From Gammaproteobacteria bacterium 39-13 (GTDB lineage: Bacteria > Pseudomonadota > Gammaproteobacteria > Berkiellales > Berkiellaceae): a DNA stretch of 64,000 nucleotides. This document shows, one piece after another, positions 44,845 through 54,058 of this stretch (positions within the stretch are counted from its first letter, which is position 1; each line of letters starts with the position of its first letter). The notes under the pieces were generated by a model. The model did not search any database. It saw only the letters and a list, made by a program, of their open reading frames with translations, and was not told the DNA's origin. The stretch covers positions 1-64,000 of the forward strand of contig MKTN01000033.1 of assembly GCA_001898235.1 (NCBI GenBank). The letters run 5' to 3'. A program made the translations under genes and the position numbers.

Positions 44845-45348
44845 ATGTTAGGAACAACTTTAGCTTGGGTGTCAGGTTATACTCAATATGCTTCTGGTTA
44901 TGTGCAACAAACTTTTGATAATGGCACAACTGTTCTATTAAATTTATGCAACACTGAGCTGAAGAACATAGACCCATATTTACTAAATAACTGCTACATT
45001 GATATTTATTCGCAAATACCAGAAAAATATGAAGTTATTGTAACTGGTATGTATGAGGTTGTTAAAACCTATGGAATGGGGACTCCGGTAATGGATGCAG
45101 TAAAAGGGGTAGTAAATGATTTGGTAAGAGACGCTGTAAGAGCAGAAAAATTTTACGCTAATGCTCCCAAAGAATACATCATTCTTGCGGTTGGTACTGG
45201 TATGGTACTTGCGCAATTTGGCAATTATCTTTCTAAAAGACGCAATACACAACCACAACAACCACAACCACAACTCGCTAATCTACAAGCAAACAATGTT
45301 GCTGTAATAATAGATGACACACCCAAGAGGCAGTCCAAAAAAACTTAA
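44845..45348 (+). CDS. Hypothetical membrane-associated protein
   Basis: 167 residues, starting MLG like four other accessory proteins here. The N-terminal half is Tyr/Thr-rich and weakly hydrophobic (WVSGYTQYASGYVQQ); there is one clear membrane-capable segment near 110-130 (YIILAVGTGMVLAQFG), then a basic SKRR stop, a Pro/Gln stretch (PQQPQPQ) and a basic end. This order suggests a single-pass tail-anchored-like protein. No family recognised. GAGAGG ribosome site 5 nt before the ATG. Its last 4 bp overlap the 3' end of the convergent next gene. Confidence 0.55.
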   Translation: MLGTTLAWVSGYTQYASGYVQQTFDNGTTVLLNLCNTELKNIDPYLLNNCYIDIYSQIPEKYEVIVTGMYEVVKTYGMGTPVMDAVKGVVNDLVRDAVRAEKFYANAPKEYIILAVGTGMVLAQFGNYLSKRRNTQPQQPQPQLANLQANNVAVIIDDTPKRQSKKT

Positions 45349-46733
45349 ATTTCACATTTAAAATCTTCAAATTTACCCCCTGCACTACGGGGAATATGAC
45401 TAATATAATTAAATGTAAAGTCAAAAGGGTGCGAAAAGATAGTAATCAATTTTTCTCGTAAGCTATTTTCTTCAACATCTGAAAAAGGTTTGATAAGCGC
45501 TAAGTTTATATGAATTTCATTCAAGGATTTTTGTATCACTTGAAATTGCGCGCCAGCAAAAAGATCCATCAAACGTAACCCGTTATTAGCGAAAGCTGGC
45601 CAGACTTGTCGACCATCCGGCATTTTGAGAATATTGCGTTTCCTTCCTAAAATTTGCTTGATGACAGGAAGTGTTCGACCGCAACTGCATGGCTCACCAA
45701 CAATCGCATAGTCGCCAATTTCATATCGGATCAACGGTGAGGAAAAATTATGTAAGGTTGTAATGACAACGCGCCCTGTTTCTCCAGGTTGGCAAGGGCT
45801 ATTCTTATCGTTGAGAATTTCAACCATCAGGTTTTCTGCTTGAATGTGGTAATTTTCATTTTCTGAGCATTGTAACGCGATATATCCAACTTCTTTCGCA
45901 GAATAGGTATCGATAAGTGGAATGCCAAGCACCTCTTGAACCAAGGTGCGTAGTTGTGGCTCAACAATTTCACTATGAGTGTGTACTTTTTTGAGACGAG
46001 ACGGTTTTTGGTTGAGCTGTGCAAAGTATTGAGTGATTTCGCGTAAAGTAGAAGGATTGCAATTTAAGTAATCAGGATTGATTTGCATAAGCCATCTGGC
46101 TTCTTCTTCTGCAGTGCAAAGCGTCAAATGATGGCAAGGCCCCGTTTCTACAATAGGAAAAGTAGCCGTGCTCCAATGAGGATAACTTGTGCCAAAGGGA
46201 GGTTGCGCTGCTTTATTTTCAGTAAAACGAATAGCGGCAAAAGTTTTGTCGAATTTGTCCTGATGCCAAAGATGATTTCTCAACGAAATGGCATTCCAAA
46301 AGAATTGGGTAGCAATATTTCCTTTCACCGTGACCGGTTGCCCCGTAGAGCCACTTGAAGATAACAATTCTGCAGGCTCATGAGCTGGAAGTGCTTCGAG
46401 CGCAAAAATGGATGGACCCGCTTGTTGTAATAAAGAACGTGTTAATAAAGGTAATTCAGGCCATAATTCTGCTAGCACTTGCGGGTGATTGATACAGGGC
46501 AAATCAGCCATTTTTTGCTGATAGTAAGGAACATGTTGGCGAGCAAAATTAAATAAGACAAATAATTGTTCAAACTGGTGTTGACGTAAGTGTTCAATGC
46601 TTAACTTTTCACTCATAGAAAAGCTATCTAATTGATAATAAAGCTGCGCAGCCATAGGATGCGGCACTGTTGGCCACATTATTCTAGGAACAGCACTGCG
46701 CACAAGCGATGAAAAAGAATGAAGAGGGTTCAT
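45345..46733 (-). CDS. CapK/PaaK-type adenylate-forming enzyme
   Basis: 462 residues of the ANL superfamily, phenylacetate-CoA ligase branch. Motifs: P-loop-like LLSSSGSTGQPVTVKG (about 125-140), DTYSAKEVG in place of the Y-x-x-TE motif, RYEIGDYAIV and the CSCGRTLPVIKQILGRKRN hinge, as in PaaK and CapK. These enzymes activate an acyl or aryl acid as AMP ester; CapK-type members occur in polysaccharide or secondary-metabolite gene sets. No partner thioesterase, carrier protein or glycosyltransferase lies nearby, so the substrate is unknown. It is followed on the same strand, 19 bp upstream in transcription, by the outer membrane protein gene, so the two may form one unit. Confidence 0.8.
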   Translation of the reverse strand: MNPLHSFSSLVRSAVPRIMWPTVPHPMAAQLYYQLDSFSMSEKLSIEHLRQHQFEQLFVLFNFARQHVPYYQQKMADLPCINHPQVLAELWPELPLLTRSLLQQAGPSIFALEALPAHEPAELLSSSGSTGQPVTVKGNIATQFFWNAISLRNHLWHQDKFDKTFAAIRFTENKAAQPPFGTSYPHWSTATFPIVETGPCHHLTLCTAEEEARWLMQINPDYLNCNPSTLREITQYFAQLNQKPSRLKKVHTHSEIVEPQLRTLVQEVLGIPLIDTYSAKEVGYIALQCSENENYHIQAENLMVEILNDKNSPCQPGETGRVVITTLHNFSSPLIRYEIGDYAIVGEPCSCGRTLPVIKQILGRKRNILKMPDGRQVWPAFANNGLRLMDLFAGAQFQVIQKSLNEIHINLALIKPFSDVEENSLREKLITIFSHPFDFTFNYISHIPRSAGGKFEDFKCEI

Positions 46734-46752
46734 TTAATCTTTTATACCTAAG

Positions 46753-47718
46753 CTACAGACAATTTGTACGCAGTTTGCCACCTAAAAATACGCCTTGGTT
46801 ATTGTAATTGCTAGTTTTTGTAGTTAATAGACTCGCGCCTTCCCCTCCAATAATACCTGCTTCAGCATGTTCTATAGCACTAAAATAAGTTTCTGTTTGC
46901 CAGCCTGCTTGAAGATCAATTGTCGTTGCAACACCACCTGCTCCTCCGATGATACCAATGGGTTGTGAGTAATTAATCCCGAGCTGAAATCCTACTTTAG
47001 GGACTACGGTGTTATGGCCGGAATAGATTTTTGAGGTGTTATCAATTTTATCTGTTGCATTTAAAGAAACATCGCGATCGCCAATCAATAATGCTGTATT
47101 AGCATTGATGAATACATTTAAAGATTTATTTAAGTTATAAAATAAATTACCTTCAAATCGTGGTCCGATACCGTTGAAATGACTAGCATCAGAATGACCG
47201 ACAGCGATGGAGCTATTTAGATTAAAAGCAGAAACATTGACCTCAGAATGGATGCGGGCGTATTCAGGACCAAATCCATAACGCACTTGCCATGGAGACT
47301 GAAAATTTTGAGTGTGGGCCAATACAGCATAAACTTCATCATAGTCGAAAGTTGCATGACCATGAATGTTTTGCCAGATACTGACAAAAAGCCATTTAGG
47401 AAAAATAGGGGAGTCGAGTCCTCCCAAGGTATCGCCACTGTTACTTGAATGTAAATGCTGCCAGCTTAAGGTAACATCGTTGTTATTGTTAAACCCTTTC
47501 CCGGTGTAGAGGCGAAAGCCCCACTGAAAATCGGGATCAAGGTTAGAAATGCGAAAACTGCCATTAGCATTAAAAACACCTACATAATCTAAGTCATCAT
47601 TACGGGGTTGTAAGTAAAGGGCATCAATTCCAGCAAAGTAGTTGGTTGCAAAAGCAGATGGCAGCCAGGTTACCCCTATGACGAAGAGGCTCATTGAAGT
47701 TTTTTTGAATTTAGTCAT
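46753..47718 (-). CDS. Legionella-type major outer membrane protein (MOMP-like porin)
   Basis: 321 residues with a cleavable signal peptide (1-24, cut after SAFA). The mature part begins NYFAGIDALYLQP and has DPDFQWGFRLYTGKGF and DVTLSWQHLHS, typical of the Legionella_OMP family beta-barrels. Alternating aromatic and hydrophobic strands continue to a hydrophobic end. It should sit in the outer membrane as a porin or adhesin. Upstream partner of the CapK-like gene. This family is largely confined to Legionellales and helps place the organism. Confidence 0.85.
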   Translation of the reverse strand: MTKFKKTSMSLFVIGVTWLPSAFATNYFAGIDALYLQPRNDDLDYVGVFNANGSFRISNLDPDFQWGFRLYTGKGFNNNNDVTLSWQHLHSSNSGDTLGGLDSPIFPKWLFVSIWQNIHGHATFDYDEVYAVLAHTQNFQSPWQVRYGFGPEYARIHSEVNVSAFNLNSSIAVGHSDASHFNGIGPRFEGNLFYNLNKSLNVFINANTALLIGDRDVSLNATDKIDNTSKIYSGHNTVVPKVGFQLGINYSQPIGIIGGAGGVATTIDLQAGWQTETYFSAIEHAEAGIIGGEGASLLTTKTSNYNNQGVFLGGKLRTNCL

Positions 47719-48008
47719 GATTTCCCTTCCTTACAGACAGATTTCCTTATCCTTGAAGCATCATTGTATGGTAGGAGTGCTGTAGTTTAAAGAATTGTTT
47801 TGGCTAAACACTGCACACAAGAGCGATAAAGGAATGGAATATTCTACATTGGAAAAGTGTTGAACTAAATTAAGTTAGCTGCATGTTTTTAAACCTTTTT
47901 TTCCTTCAAGTGCTTCTTCATGCAAGGAAAATCTTGCGAACGCCTAAGTAACTCAGTTAATATTCACCGGTTTTAAAATATTAAACGAAGACCGTCATTA
48001 AGGCGCGC
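47719..48008. other. Divergent MOMP/tpiA intergenic region
   Basis: 290 bases that must carry two promoters; nothing distinctive seen. Confidence 0.3.
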
Positions 48009-48776
48009 ATGAACAGAAAGATTACAGTTGTAGGTAATTGGAAAATGCATGGTTCAAAAAGCCATGTCAGCGAATTTTTTGCCGCTTTGGGTGCGCATCA
48101 CTTCAAAGAGTCAGCCAGCATTCAAATGGAGAGTGTAGTCTGTCCGCCTTTTATTTATCTTGATCATGCTGCTAAACTGCTCGAGCAAAACCCAAAATGT
48201 GAGTTGGGCGCCCAAGATGTGAGCGCGCACCAAGCGGGTGCTTTTACAGGACAAGTGGCGGCAACCATGCTTGCTGAAGTAGGGTGCAAGTATGTAATAG
48301 TAGGGCATTCTGAGCGTCGCCAGTTTTGTCAGGAAACAGATGACATCATTGCTGAAAAGTTTTTGGCAGCGAAATCAGCAGGATTAACCCCTATTTTATG
48401 TGTGGGGGAAACCCAAGCTCAACGGGAAGCAGATTTAACGGCCTCTGTAGTAGTAGGCCAGTTACAAGCCCTGTTAGCTAAAGCCGGTGCAGCTGCATTT
48501 GCACAGGCTATGATTGCGTATGAGCCCATTTGGGCGATAGGCACAGGACTAACGGCTACACCTGAACAAGCACAACAAGTGCACGGCTTGCTCAGACTTA
48601 CCATTGCCGAGTATGATGCGACGGTAGCAGCGTCGCTCCCGATTTTGTATGGCGGGAGTGTGAAGCCAAATAATGCGAGAACATTATTTTCAATGCCTGA
48701 TATAAATGGGGCATTGGTGGGAGGCGCTTCGCTGAATGCACAAGATTTCTTAGCAATTTGTGATGCGGCACTTTAA
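48009..48776 (+). CDS. tpiA: Triosephosphate isomerase
   Basis: 255 residues. It interconverts glyceraldehyde-3-phosphate and dihydroxyacetone phosphate. Catalytic Lys12 in GNWKMHG, the electrophilic His in VIVGHSERRQ, catalytic Glu in AYEPIWAIGTG with its flexible loop, and the phosphate-binding YGGSVKPNNA and GALVGGASL. Start preceded by AAGG. tpiA-secG-tRNA-Leu-nuo is a conserved gammaproteobacterial order. Confidence 0.98.
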   Translation: MNRKITVVGNWKMHGSKSHVSEFFAALGAHHFKESASIQMESVVCPPFIYLDHAAKLLEQNPKCELGAQDVSAHQAGAFTGQVAATMLAEVGCKYVIVGHSERRQFCQETDDIIAEKFLAAKSAGLTPILCVGETQAQREADLTASVVVGQLQALLAKAGAAAFAQAMIAYEPIWAIGTGLTATPEQAQQVHGLLRLTIAEYDATVAASLPILYGGSVKPNNARTLFSMPDINGALVGGASLNAQDFLAICDAAL

Positions 48777-48788
48777 GGTTTCTAAAGA

Positions 48789-49145
48789 ATGTATGTGATT
48801 TTGTTAGCAGTCCACGTAATAATATCCCTAATGTTGATTGGGTTAATTCTCATTCAGCATGGAAAAGGCGCACAAACAGGAGCCGCTTTTGGTAGCGGTG
48901 CCTCACAAACCGTCTTTGGTAGCCAAGGGTCCGGTGGATTTTTAAGTCGCGCCACAGCAACGCTTGCAGTTTTATTTTTTGTATTAAACCTTTTCTTGGT
49001 TTTCTACTTAAATAGAACAAGCCACCGTGGTATGCCTATGGAGGCGCCAGCGACTGCAAATGAAACAAAAGGTTTGCCAGAAGGTAAAGATAATAAGAAA
49101 GAAACAGGCGCACCTGCTGGAACAGATGTGCCAGCAATAGATTAA
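48789..49145 (+). CDS. secG: Protein translocase subunit SecG
   Basis: 118 residues with two membrane segments (about 2-20 and 55-76) around a Gly/Ser-rich loop GAAFGSGASQTVFGSQGSGGFL, the family signature. It assists SecYEG export. The tail is polar (Lys/Glu/Ala). 12 bp after tpiA, same transcript. Confidence 0.96.
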   Translation: MYVILLAVHVIISLMLIGLILIQHGKGAQTGAAFGSGASQTVFGSQGSGGFLSRATATLAVLFFVLNLFLVFYLNRTSHRGMPMEAPATANETKGLPEGKDNKKETGAPAGTDVPAID

Positions 49146-49216
49146 TCGCAGCAAGGGTTTTTCGGCGAGGCAGCAGTCACAAAGCCGATAAATCAATTGC
49201 GAAGATTATAAGAAAT

Positions 49217-49301
49217 GCCGAAGTGGTGAAATTGGTAGACACGCTATCTTGAGGGGGTAGTGGCGAAAGCTGTGCCGGTTCGAGTCCGGCCTTCGGCACC
49301 A
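49217..49301 (+). tRNA. tRNA-Leu, anticodon GAG
   Basis: 85 nt with encoded CCA. Acceptor stem GCCGAAG/CTTCGGC, D-arm with GGTAGACACG, anticodon GAG at 49251-49253, a long variable arm (TGGCGAAAGCTG) as required for class II leucine tRNAs, and T-loop GGTTCGAGTCC. Position between secG and nuoA as in related genomes. Confidence 0.97.
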
Positions 49302-49503
49302 ATCAGTTCTTTCTCAGTTCTTAAGGACATTCCGTCTTCTCTCAATTGTTTGCTTTCAGCCCTTTAGAGAGGGTACTGGAAGTGGGGCAAAGGGAGAAAT
49401 CAAAGGATTATTAAGTAGAAGCTTTTATTCACACTCACCGATGGTTAATATGGGTGGGATTCACTATGTATGGCATAATTTTCTTCGGTAAGGATTCTAA
49501 AAC
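49302..49503 (+). other. Leader region of the nuo operon
   Basis: About 200 bases expected to hold the nuo promoter. CATAAT at about 49475 preceded by TGG could be an extended -10, but a -35 is not clear. Confidence 0.3.
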
Positions 49504-49860
49504 GTGTTAGAGAATTACCTTCCAATCCTCATCTTCATGGGATTAGCAGTAGGGATCGCTGTTTTGCTAATTAGTTTAGGGGCTTTGATATCCCCCAAAC
49601 ACCCCGATCCTGAAAAATTATCTCAATATGAATGTGGCTTTGAACCTTTTGAAAATGCGCGCATTAAATTTGATGTGCGATTTTACTTAGTCGCTATTCT
49701 TTTTATCATTTTTGATCTTGAAGTTGCCTTCCTTTTCCCTTGGGCGGTCGTTCTAGAAAAAATGGCTTGGCCAGGCGTTATTGCGATGGGAATTTTCTTA
49801 GGCTTATTACTAATTGGTTTCCTCTATGAGTGGAAGAAGGGGGCGCTAGAATGGGAATAG
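49504..49860 (+). CDS. nuoA: NADH-quinone oxidoreductase subunit A
   Basis: 118 residues, three membrane helices, part of the membrane arm of respiratory complex I. The family segment [20 protein letters not shown] and PLGWA-like FPWAVV are present, as is the conserved loop [11 protein letters not shown]. Start GTG at 49504 with AAGGA upstream. First gene of nuoA-N; its end overlaps nuoB by 10 bp. Confidence 0.97.
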   Translation: MLENYLPILIFMGLAVGIAVLLISLGALISPKHPDPEKLSQYECGFEPFENARIKFDVRFYLVAILFIIFDLEVAFLFPWAVVLEKMAWPGVIAMGIFLGLLLIGFLYEWKKGALEWE

Positions 49861-50336
49861 ATGGCGTACTCAAAAAAGGGTTTGTGACCACGTCAGTTGA
49901 TAAGCTGGTAAATTGGGCACGAACAGGCTCTATGTGGCCAATGACTTTTGGCTTAGCCTGCTGTGCTGTTGAAATGATGCATGCCGGCGCTGCGCGTTAT
50001 GACTTAGATCGCTTCGGAATTGTTTTTCGTCCAAGCCCAAGGCAAAGCGATGTTATGATTGTGGCAGGTACCTTATGCAATAAAATGGCGCCAGCACTTC
50101 GCAAAGTGTACGACCAAATGGCTGAGCCACGCTGGGTTATCTCCATGGGATCCTGTGCTAACGGTGGTGGTTATTACCATTATTCCTTTGCTGTGGTGAG
50201 AGGTTGTGACAGAGTGGTTCCTGTGGACGTATACGTGCCAGGGTGCCCACCGACAGCAGAAGCTTTGTTGTATGGTATTTTACAGCTGCAAAATAAAATC
50301 AGAAGAACTAACACCATTGCAAGGAGCGCTGAATGA
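49851..50336 (+). CDS. nuoB: NADH-quinone oxidoreductase subunit B
   Basis: 161 residues. It holds iron-sulfur cluster N2, the last electron donor to quinone. Cysteine ligands: the tandem pair in [10 protein letters not shown] (37, 38), GSCANGGG and [10 protein letters not shown]. Start ATG 49851 with AAGGGGG in the end of nuoA; the open frame continues a few codons upstream but gives a non-family extension. Overlaps nuoC by 4 bp. Confidence 0.97.
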   Translation: MGIDGVLKKGFVTTSVDKLVNWARTGSMWPMTFGLACCAVEMMHAGAARYDLDRFGIVFRPSPRQSDVMIVAGTLCNKMAPALRKVYDQMAEPRWVISMGSCANGGGYYHYSFAVVRGCDRVVPVDVYVPGCPPTAEALLYGILQLQNKIRRTNTIARSAE

Positions 50337-51016
50337 CAAAGCTTGAGGTGTTAGTACAAAAATGCCAGACGGCATTTTCCAATGAAATTGAAGAGTGGTC
50401 TCTGGTAAATAACGAGCTGACCTTAGTTGTAAAGGCAAGTGAAATTGTATCGGTATGTCAGCGCTTACGTGATAACGAAGATTTTCGTTTTGAAATGCTG
50501 ATTGATCTGTGCGGTGTAGATTATCTGCATTATGGTATGGGTGAGTGGGAAACAACCCAAGCTACCAGCAGAGGGTTTGAACGTGGTGTAAGACCTATAT
50601 CCGAATTAAATCCATCAAGCGAATGGAAAAAACCGCGTCTTGCTGTGGTCTATCATCTTTTATCCATTACTCACAATCAACGAATACGCTTAAAAAGCTT
50701 TGTTGCTGATGATGAGCCTATTATTGATTCTGTCGTCAGTGTTTACAACTCAGCTAATTGGTACGAACGAGAAGCATTCGATTTATTTGGTATCCTATTT
50801 GCGGGTCACCCTGATTTACGTCGGATCTTGACCGACTATGGCTTTGTAGGACATCCCTTTAGAAAAGACTTCCCCTTAGTCGGGAACGTTGAAGTGCGTT
50901 ATGACGCTAAACAACAAAGAGTTATTTATGATCCGGTAGATATTATTCCTCGAACCTTAGTACCTAAAGTCATACGTAAGGCGACGGAGCAGGAAGGGTC
51001 AAATGGCGGAAATTAA
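50333..51016 (+). CDS. nuoC: NADH-quinone oxidoreductase subunit C
   Basis: 227 residues, 30-kDa subunit of the peripheral arm. Motifs [45 protein letters not shown]. Separate from nuoD rather than fused as in E. coli, which fits Legionellales. Overlaps nuoB by 4 bp and nuoD by 14 bp. Confidence 0.97.
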   Translation: MTKLEVLVQKCQTAFSNEIEEWSLVNNELTLVVKASEIVSVCQRLRDNEDFRFEMLIDLCGVDYLHYGMGEWETTQATSRGFERGVRPISELNPSSEWKKPRLAVVYHLLSITHNQRIRLKSFVADDEPIIDSVVSVYNSANWYEREAFDLFGILFAGHPDLRRILTDYGFVGHPFRKDFPLVGNVEVRYDAKQQRVIYDPVDIIPRTLVPKVIRKATEQEGSNGGN

Positions 51017-52256
51017 AAACTATACGATGAATTTTGGTCCGCAGCATCCTGCTGCGCATGGTGTATTGCGTTTAATTTTAGAGCTTGACGGTGAAACAGT
51101 GCAGCGTGCTGATCCACACATTGGATTACTTCATCGTGCAACAGAAAAATTAGCAGAGAATAAACCATTTAATCAAAGCATTGGCTATATGGATAGATTG
51201 GATTATGTCTCCATGATGGTCAATGAGCATGGTTATGTGCTAGCAATTGAAAAATTGTTAGGCATTAAGCCTCCCATGCGTGCTCAATATATCCGCGTCA
51301 TGTTCGATGAAATTACCCGGATCTTAAACCATTTAATGTGGATTGGAGCGCATGGATTAGATATAGGCGCGATGACCGTTTTCCTTTATGCATTTCGTGA
51401 ACGTGAAGATTTAATGGACTGTTATGAGGCCGTGAGTGGGGCGCGTATGCATGCCACTTATTATCGTCCAGGTGGGGTTTATCGCGATCTTCCCAACAAG
51501 ATGCCAAAGTACAAGCCTTCTATTTGGCATAACGAAAAAGAAATTAAGAAGATGAATGAGGTAAGAGAAGGCTCTTTGCTAGATTTCATCTGGGATTTTA
51601 CTGAGCGTTTTCCTCAATGCGTTGATGATTATGAAACCTTGTTGACTGATAACCGCATTTGGAAACAAAGAACAGTGGGCATAGGCGTCGTTTCAGCGCA
51701 AAGAGCTTTGCAATTAGGATTTACAGGACCTATGTTGCGAGGTTCGGGTATTGCGTGGGATTTGCGTAAAAAACAACCTTATGCCGTCTACGACAAGTTA
51801 GATTTTGATATTCCTATTGGAAAAGAAGGTGATTGCTACGATCGCTACCTGGTTCGTGTAGAAGAAATGCGTCAGTCTAACCGCATCGTTCGCCAATGTG
51901 TTCAATGGTTGCGTGATAATCCCGGCCCGGTGATGATTGATGATCACAAAATTGCGCCACCACGACGCGAACAGATGAAAGAAGACATGGAATCTTTAAT
52001 TCATCATTTCAAATTATTTACCGAAGGATATTGTGTCCCTGAAGGTGAGGCATACGCTGCAGTAGAGCATCCCAAAGGAGAATTTGGCGTTTATTTGGTA
52101 TCTGATGGATCAAATAAACCTTATCGCTTAAAAGTGCGCGCAGCAGGATTCCCCCACTTGGCAGCGATGGATGAAATGGTAAAAGGTCACATGTTAGCGG
52201 ATGTCGTGGCTATAATTGGTTCCCAGGATATTGTTTTTGGAGAGATTGACCGGTGA
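51003..52256 (+). CDS. nuoD: NADH-quinone oxidoreductase subunit D
   Basis: 417 residues, 49-kDa subunit, forming the quinone-binding site with Nuo[14 protein letters not shown] (the quinone His), [12 protein letters not shown] and the C-terminal DIVFGEIDR are canonical. Overlaps nuoC and nuoE, so translationally coupled. Confidence 0.98.
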   Translation: MAEIKNYTMNFGPQHPAAHGVLRLILELDGETVQRADPHIGLLHRATEKLAENKPFNQSIGYMDRLDYVSMMVNEHGYVLAIEKLLGIKPPMRAQYIRVMFDEITRILNHLMWIGAHGLDIGAMTVFLYAFREREDLMDCYEAVSGARMHATYYRPGGVYRDLPNKMPKYKPSIWHNEKEIKKMNEVREGSLLDFIWDFTERFPQCVDDYETLLTDNRIWKQRTVGIGVVSAQRALQLGFTGPMLRGSGIAWDLRKKQPYAVYDKLDFDIPIGKEGDCYDRYLVRVEEMRQSNRIVRQCVQWLRDNPGPVMIDDHKIAPPRREQMKEDMESLIHHFKLFTEGYCVPEGEAYAAVEHPKGEFGVYLVSDGSNKPYRLKVRAAGFPHLAAMDEMVKGHMLADVVAIIGSQDIVFGEIDR

Positions 52257-52765
52257 ATAACGGCGTCGCAAAAAATTTGGTTTCGCCTGCGGTATTATCA
52301 CAAAACGCACGTGCCCATATTGATCAATGGTTAAAAAAATATCCCACTGAGCAAAAACAATCTGCCGTGATAGCTGCATTAACCTTTGTGCAAGAAGAAA
52401 AGGGTGGTTGGTTAACTACAGAGCTCATGGATGCAGTAGCAGCATATTTGGGAATGCCCAAAATTGCTGTGTATGAAGTGGCAACTTTTTATAGCATGTT
52501 TGAGCTAGAGTCTGTTGGTAAACATAAAATTTGTGTCTGTACAAATATTTCCTGCATGCTATGTGGTTCAGATGACATTGTCGCTTATTTGAAGAAAAAA
52601 TTAGGCATAGGCTTGGGAGAGACCACAACGGATGGCAAATTTTCCTTAAAATCCGTTGAGTGCTTGGCAGCTTGTTGTGGTGCCCCTGCGATGCAAATAG
52701 GCCCTGATTATTATGAAAATCTCACCCCGCAAAAAATCGATGAGATTTTAGCATCGAAGGAGTAG
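52253..52765 (+). CDS. nuoE: NADH-quinone oxidoreductase subunit E
   Basis: 170 residues, 24-kDa subunit with 2Fe-2S cluster N1a: C-x4-C in CTNISC and C-x3-C in CLAAC. Start GTG overlapping the nuoD stop (GTGA). Followed by nuoF after 4 bp. Confidence 0.97.
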   Translation: MNNGVAKNLVSPAVLSQNARAHIDQWLKKYPTEQKQSAVIAALTFVQEEKGGWLTTELMDAVAAYLGMPKIAVYEVATFYSMFELESVGKHKICVCTNISCMLCGSDDIVAYLKKKLGIGLGETTTDGKFSLKSVECLAACCGAPAMQIGPDYYENLTPQKIDEILASKE

Positions 52766-52769
52766 AGCT

Positions 52770-54047
52770 GTGAGCGTATCAACCAATCAAGTCTGTTTTC
52801 GCACGCTGCATTTAGAAAAGCCTTGGTCTTTAGAAGCTTATCTGTCTGTAGGTGGATATCAAGTTTGGCAAAAGATTTTGCGCGAAAAAACACCACCTGA
52901 TGAGATCATTAATGAATTAAAAGTTTCTGGTTTACGAGGCCGAGGCGGTGCTGGCTTTCCCACTGGCTTAAAGTGGAGCTTTATGCCTCGTAATAAGCCT
53001 GGTCAGAAGTATGTTTTATGTAATTCTGATGAAGGTGAGCCTGGTACCTGTAAAGATCGTGATATTTTACGCTTTAATCCTCACCAGTTAATTGAAGGGA
53101 TGGCGATAGGTGGCTATGTGATGAATGCTACCGTCGGTTATAACTATCTACGTGGTGAATTTATTGAACCCTTCAACCGCATGGAACAAGCCTTGGCTGA
53201 AGCACGCCGCGAAGGTTTCATTGGAAAGAATCTTTTAGGCAGTGGCTTTGATTTTGAATTACACAATGTCTTAGGTGCTGGCGCCTATATTTGTGGTGAA
53301 GAAACTGCGTTAATGGATTCACTAGAAGGTAAAAAAGGAATGCCGCGGTTTAAACCGCCTTTTCCTGCTAATTATGGTATTTATGGTTGCCCAACTAATA
53401 TTAACAACACAGAGAGCTACGCTTCAGTACCTGCGATTTTGCAGCATGGTGGGAAGTGGTTTTTAGACATGGGGATCCCTAATAACGGCGGGACCAAAAT
53501 ATTCTGTGTGTCTGGGCATGTGAATAAGCCAGGTAATTATGAAATTCCTTTAGGTACGCCATTTGCAACCTTGTTAGAAATGGCGGGTGGGATGAAAAAT
53601 GGCCGTAAGCTAAAAGCGGTGATCCCAGGTGGTTCTTCCGTACCTGTTTTACCGGGTGACATCATGATGGGCCTCAACATGGATTACGATTCAATATCCA
53701 AAGCTGGTTCGATGTTGGGATCAGGTGCTGTCATCGTGATGGATGAAACAACCTGTATGGTAAAAATGTTGGCCAGGATTTCTGATTTTTATTTTGAAGA
53801 ATCTTGTGGTCAATGCACCCCTTGCCGCGAAGGGACAGGTTGGCTTGCTCGTATTTTACACCGCATTATGCATGGACAAGGTACGCACCGAGATATAGAG
53901 GTGTTGGATGATGTGGCAGATAAAATAATGGGTCGCACTATTTGCGCTTTAGGGGATGCCGCAGCAATGCCTGTGCGTAGCTTCCTCAAGCATTATAGAG
54001 ATGAATTTGTTTATATGATCGAAAACAATCGATCAAAAGTTGCATAG
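52770..54047 (+). CDS. nuoF: NADH-quinone oxidoreductase subunit F
   Basis: 425 residues, 51-kDa subunit that binds NADH and [16 protein letters not shown] (NADH/FMN), [19 protein letters not shown] (FMN) and the 4Fe-4S N3 ligands [11 protein letters not shown] and, later, [10 protein letters not shown]. Start GTG at 52770. Confidence 0.98.
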   Translation: MSVSTNQVCFRTLHLEKPWSLEAYLSVGGYQVWQKILREKTPPDEIINELKVSGLRGRGGAGFPTGLKWSFMPRNKPGQKYVLCNSDEGEPGTCKDRDILRFNPHQLIEGMAIGGYVMNATVGYNYLRGEFIEPFNRMEQALAEARREGFIGKNLLGSGFDFELHNVLGAGAYICGEETALMDSLEGKKGMPRFKPPFPANYGIYGCPTNINNTESYASVPAILQHGGKWFLDMGIPNNGGTKIFCVSGHVNKPGNYEIPLGTPFATLLEMAGGMKNGRKLKAVIPGGSSVPVLPGDIMMGLNMDYDSISKAGSMLGSGAVIVMDETTCMVKMLARISDFYFEESCGQCTPCREGTGWLARILHRIMHGQGTHRDIEVLDDVADKIMGRTICALGDAAAMPVRSFLKHYRDEFVYMIENNRSKVA

Positions 54048-54058
54048 CTGGAGCGAAG

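Noticed and set aside
45345-46733. Phenylacetate catabolism gene paaK
   Set aside because: No other paa genes nearby and the active-site motif departs from true PaaK; CapK-type is the safer family name.
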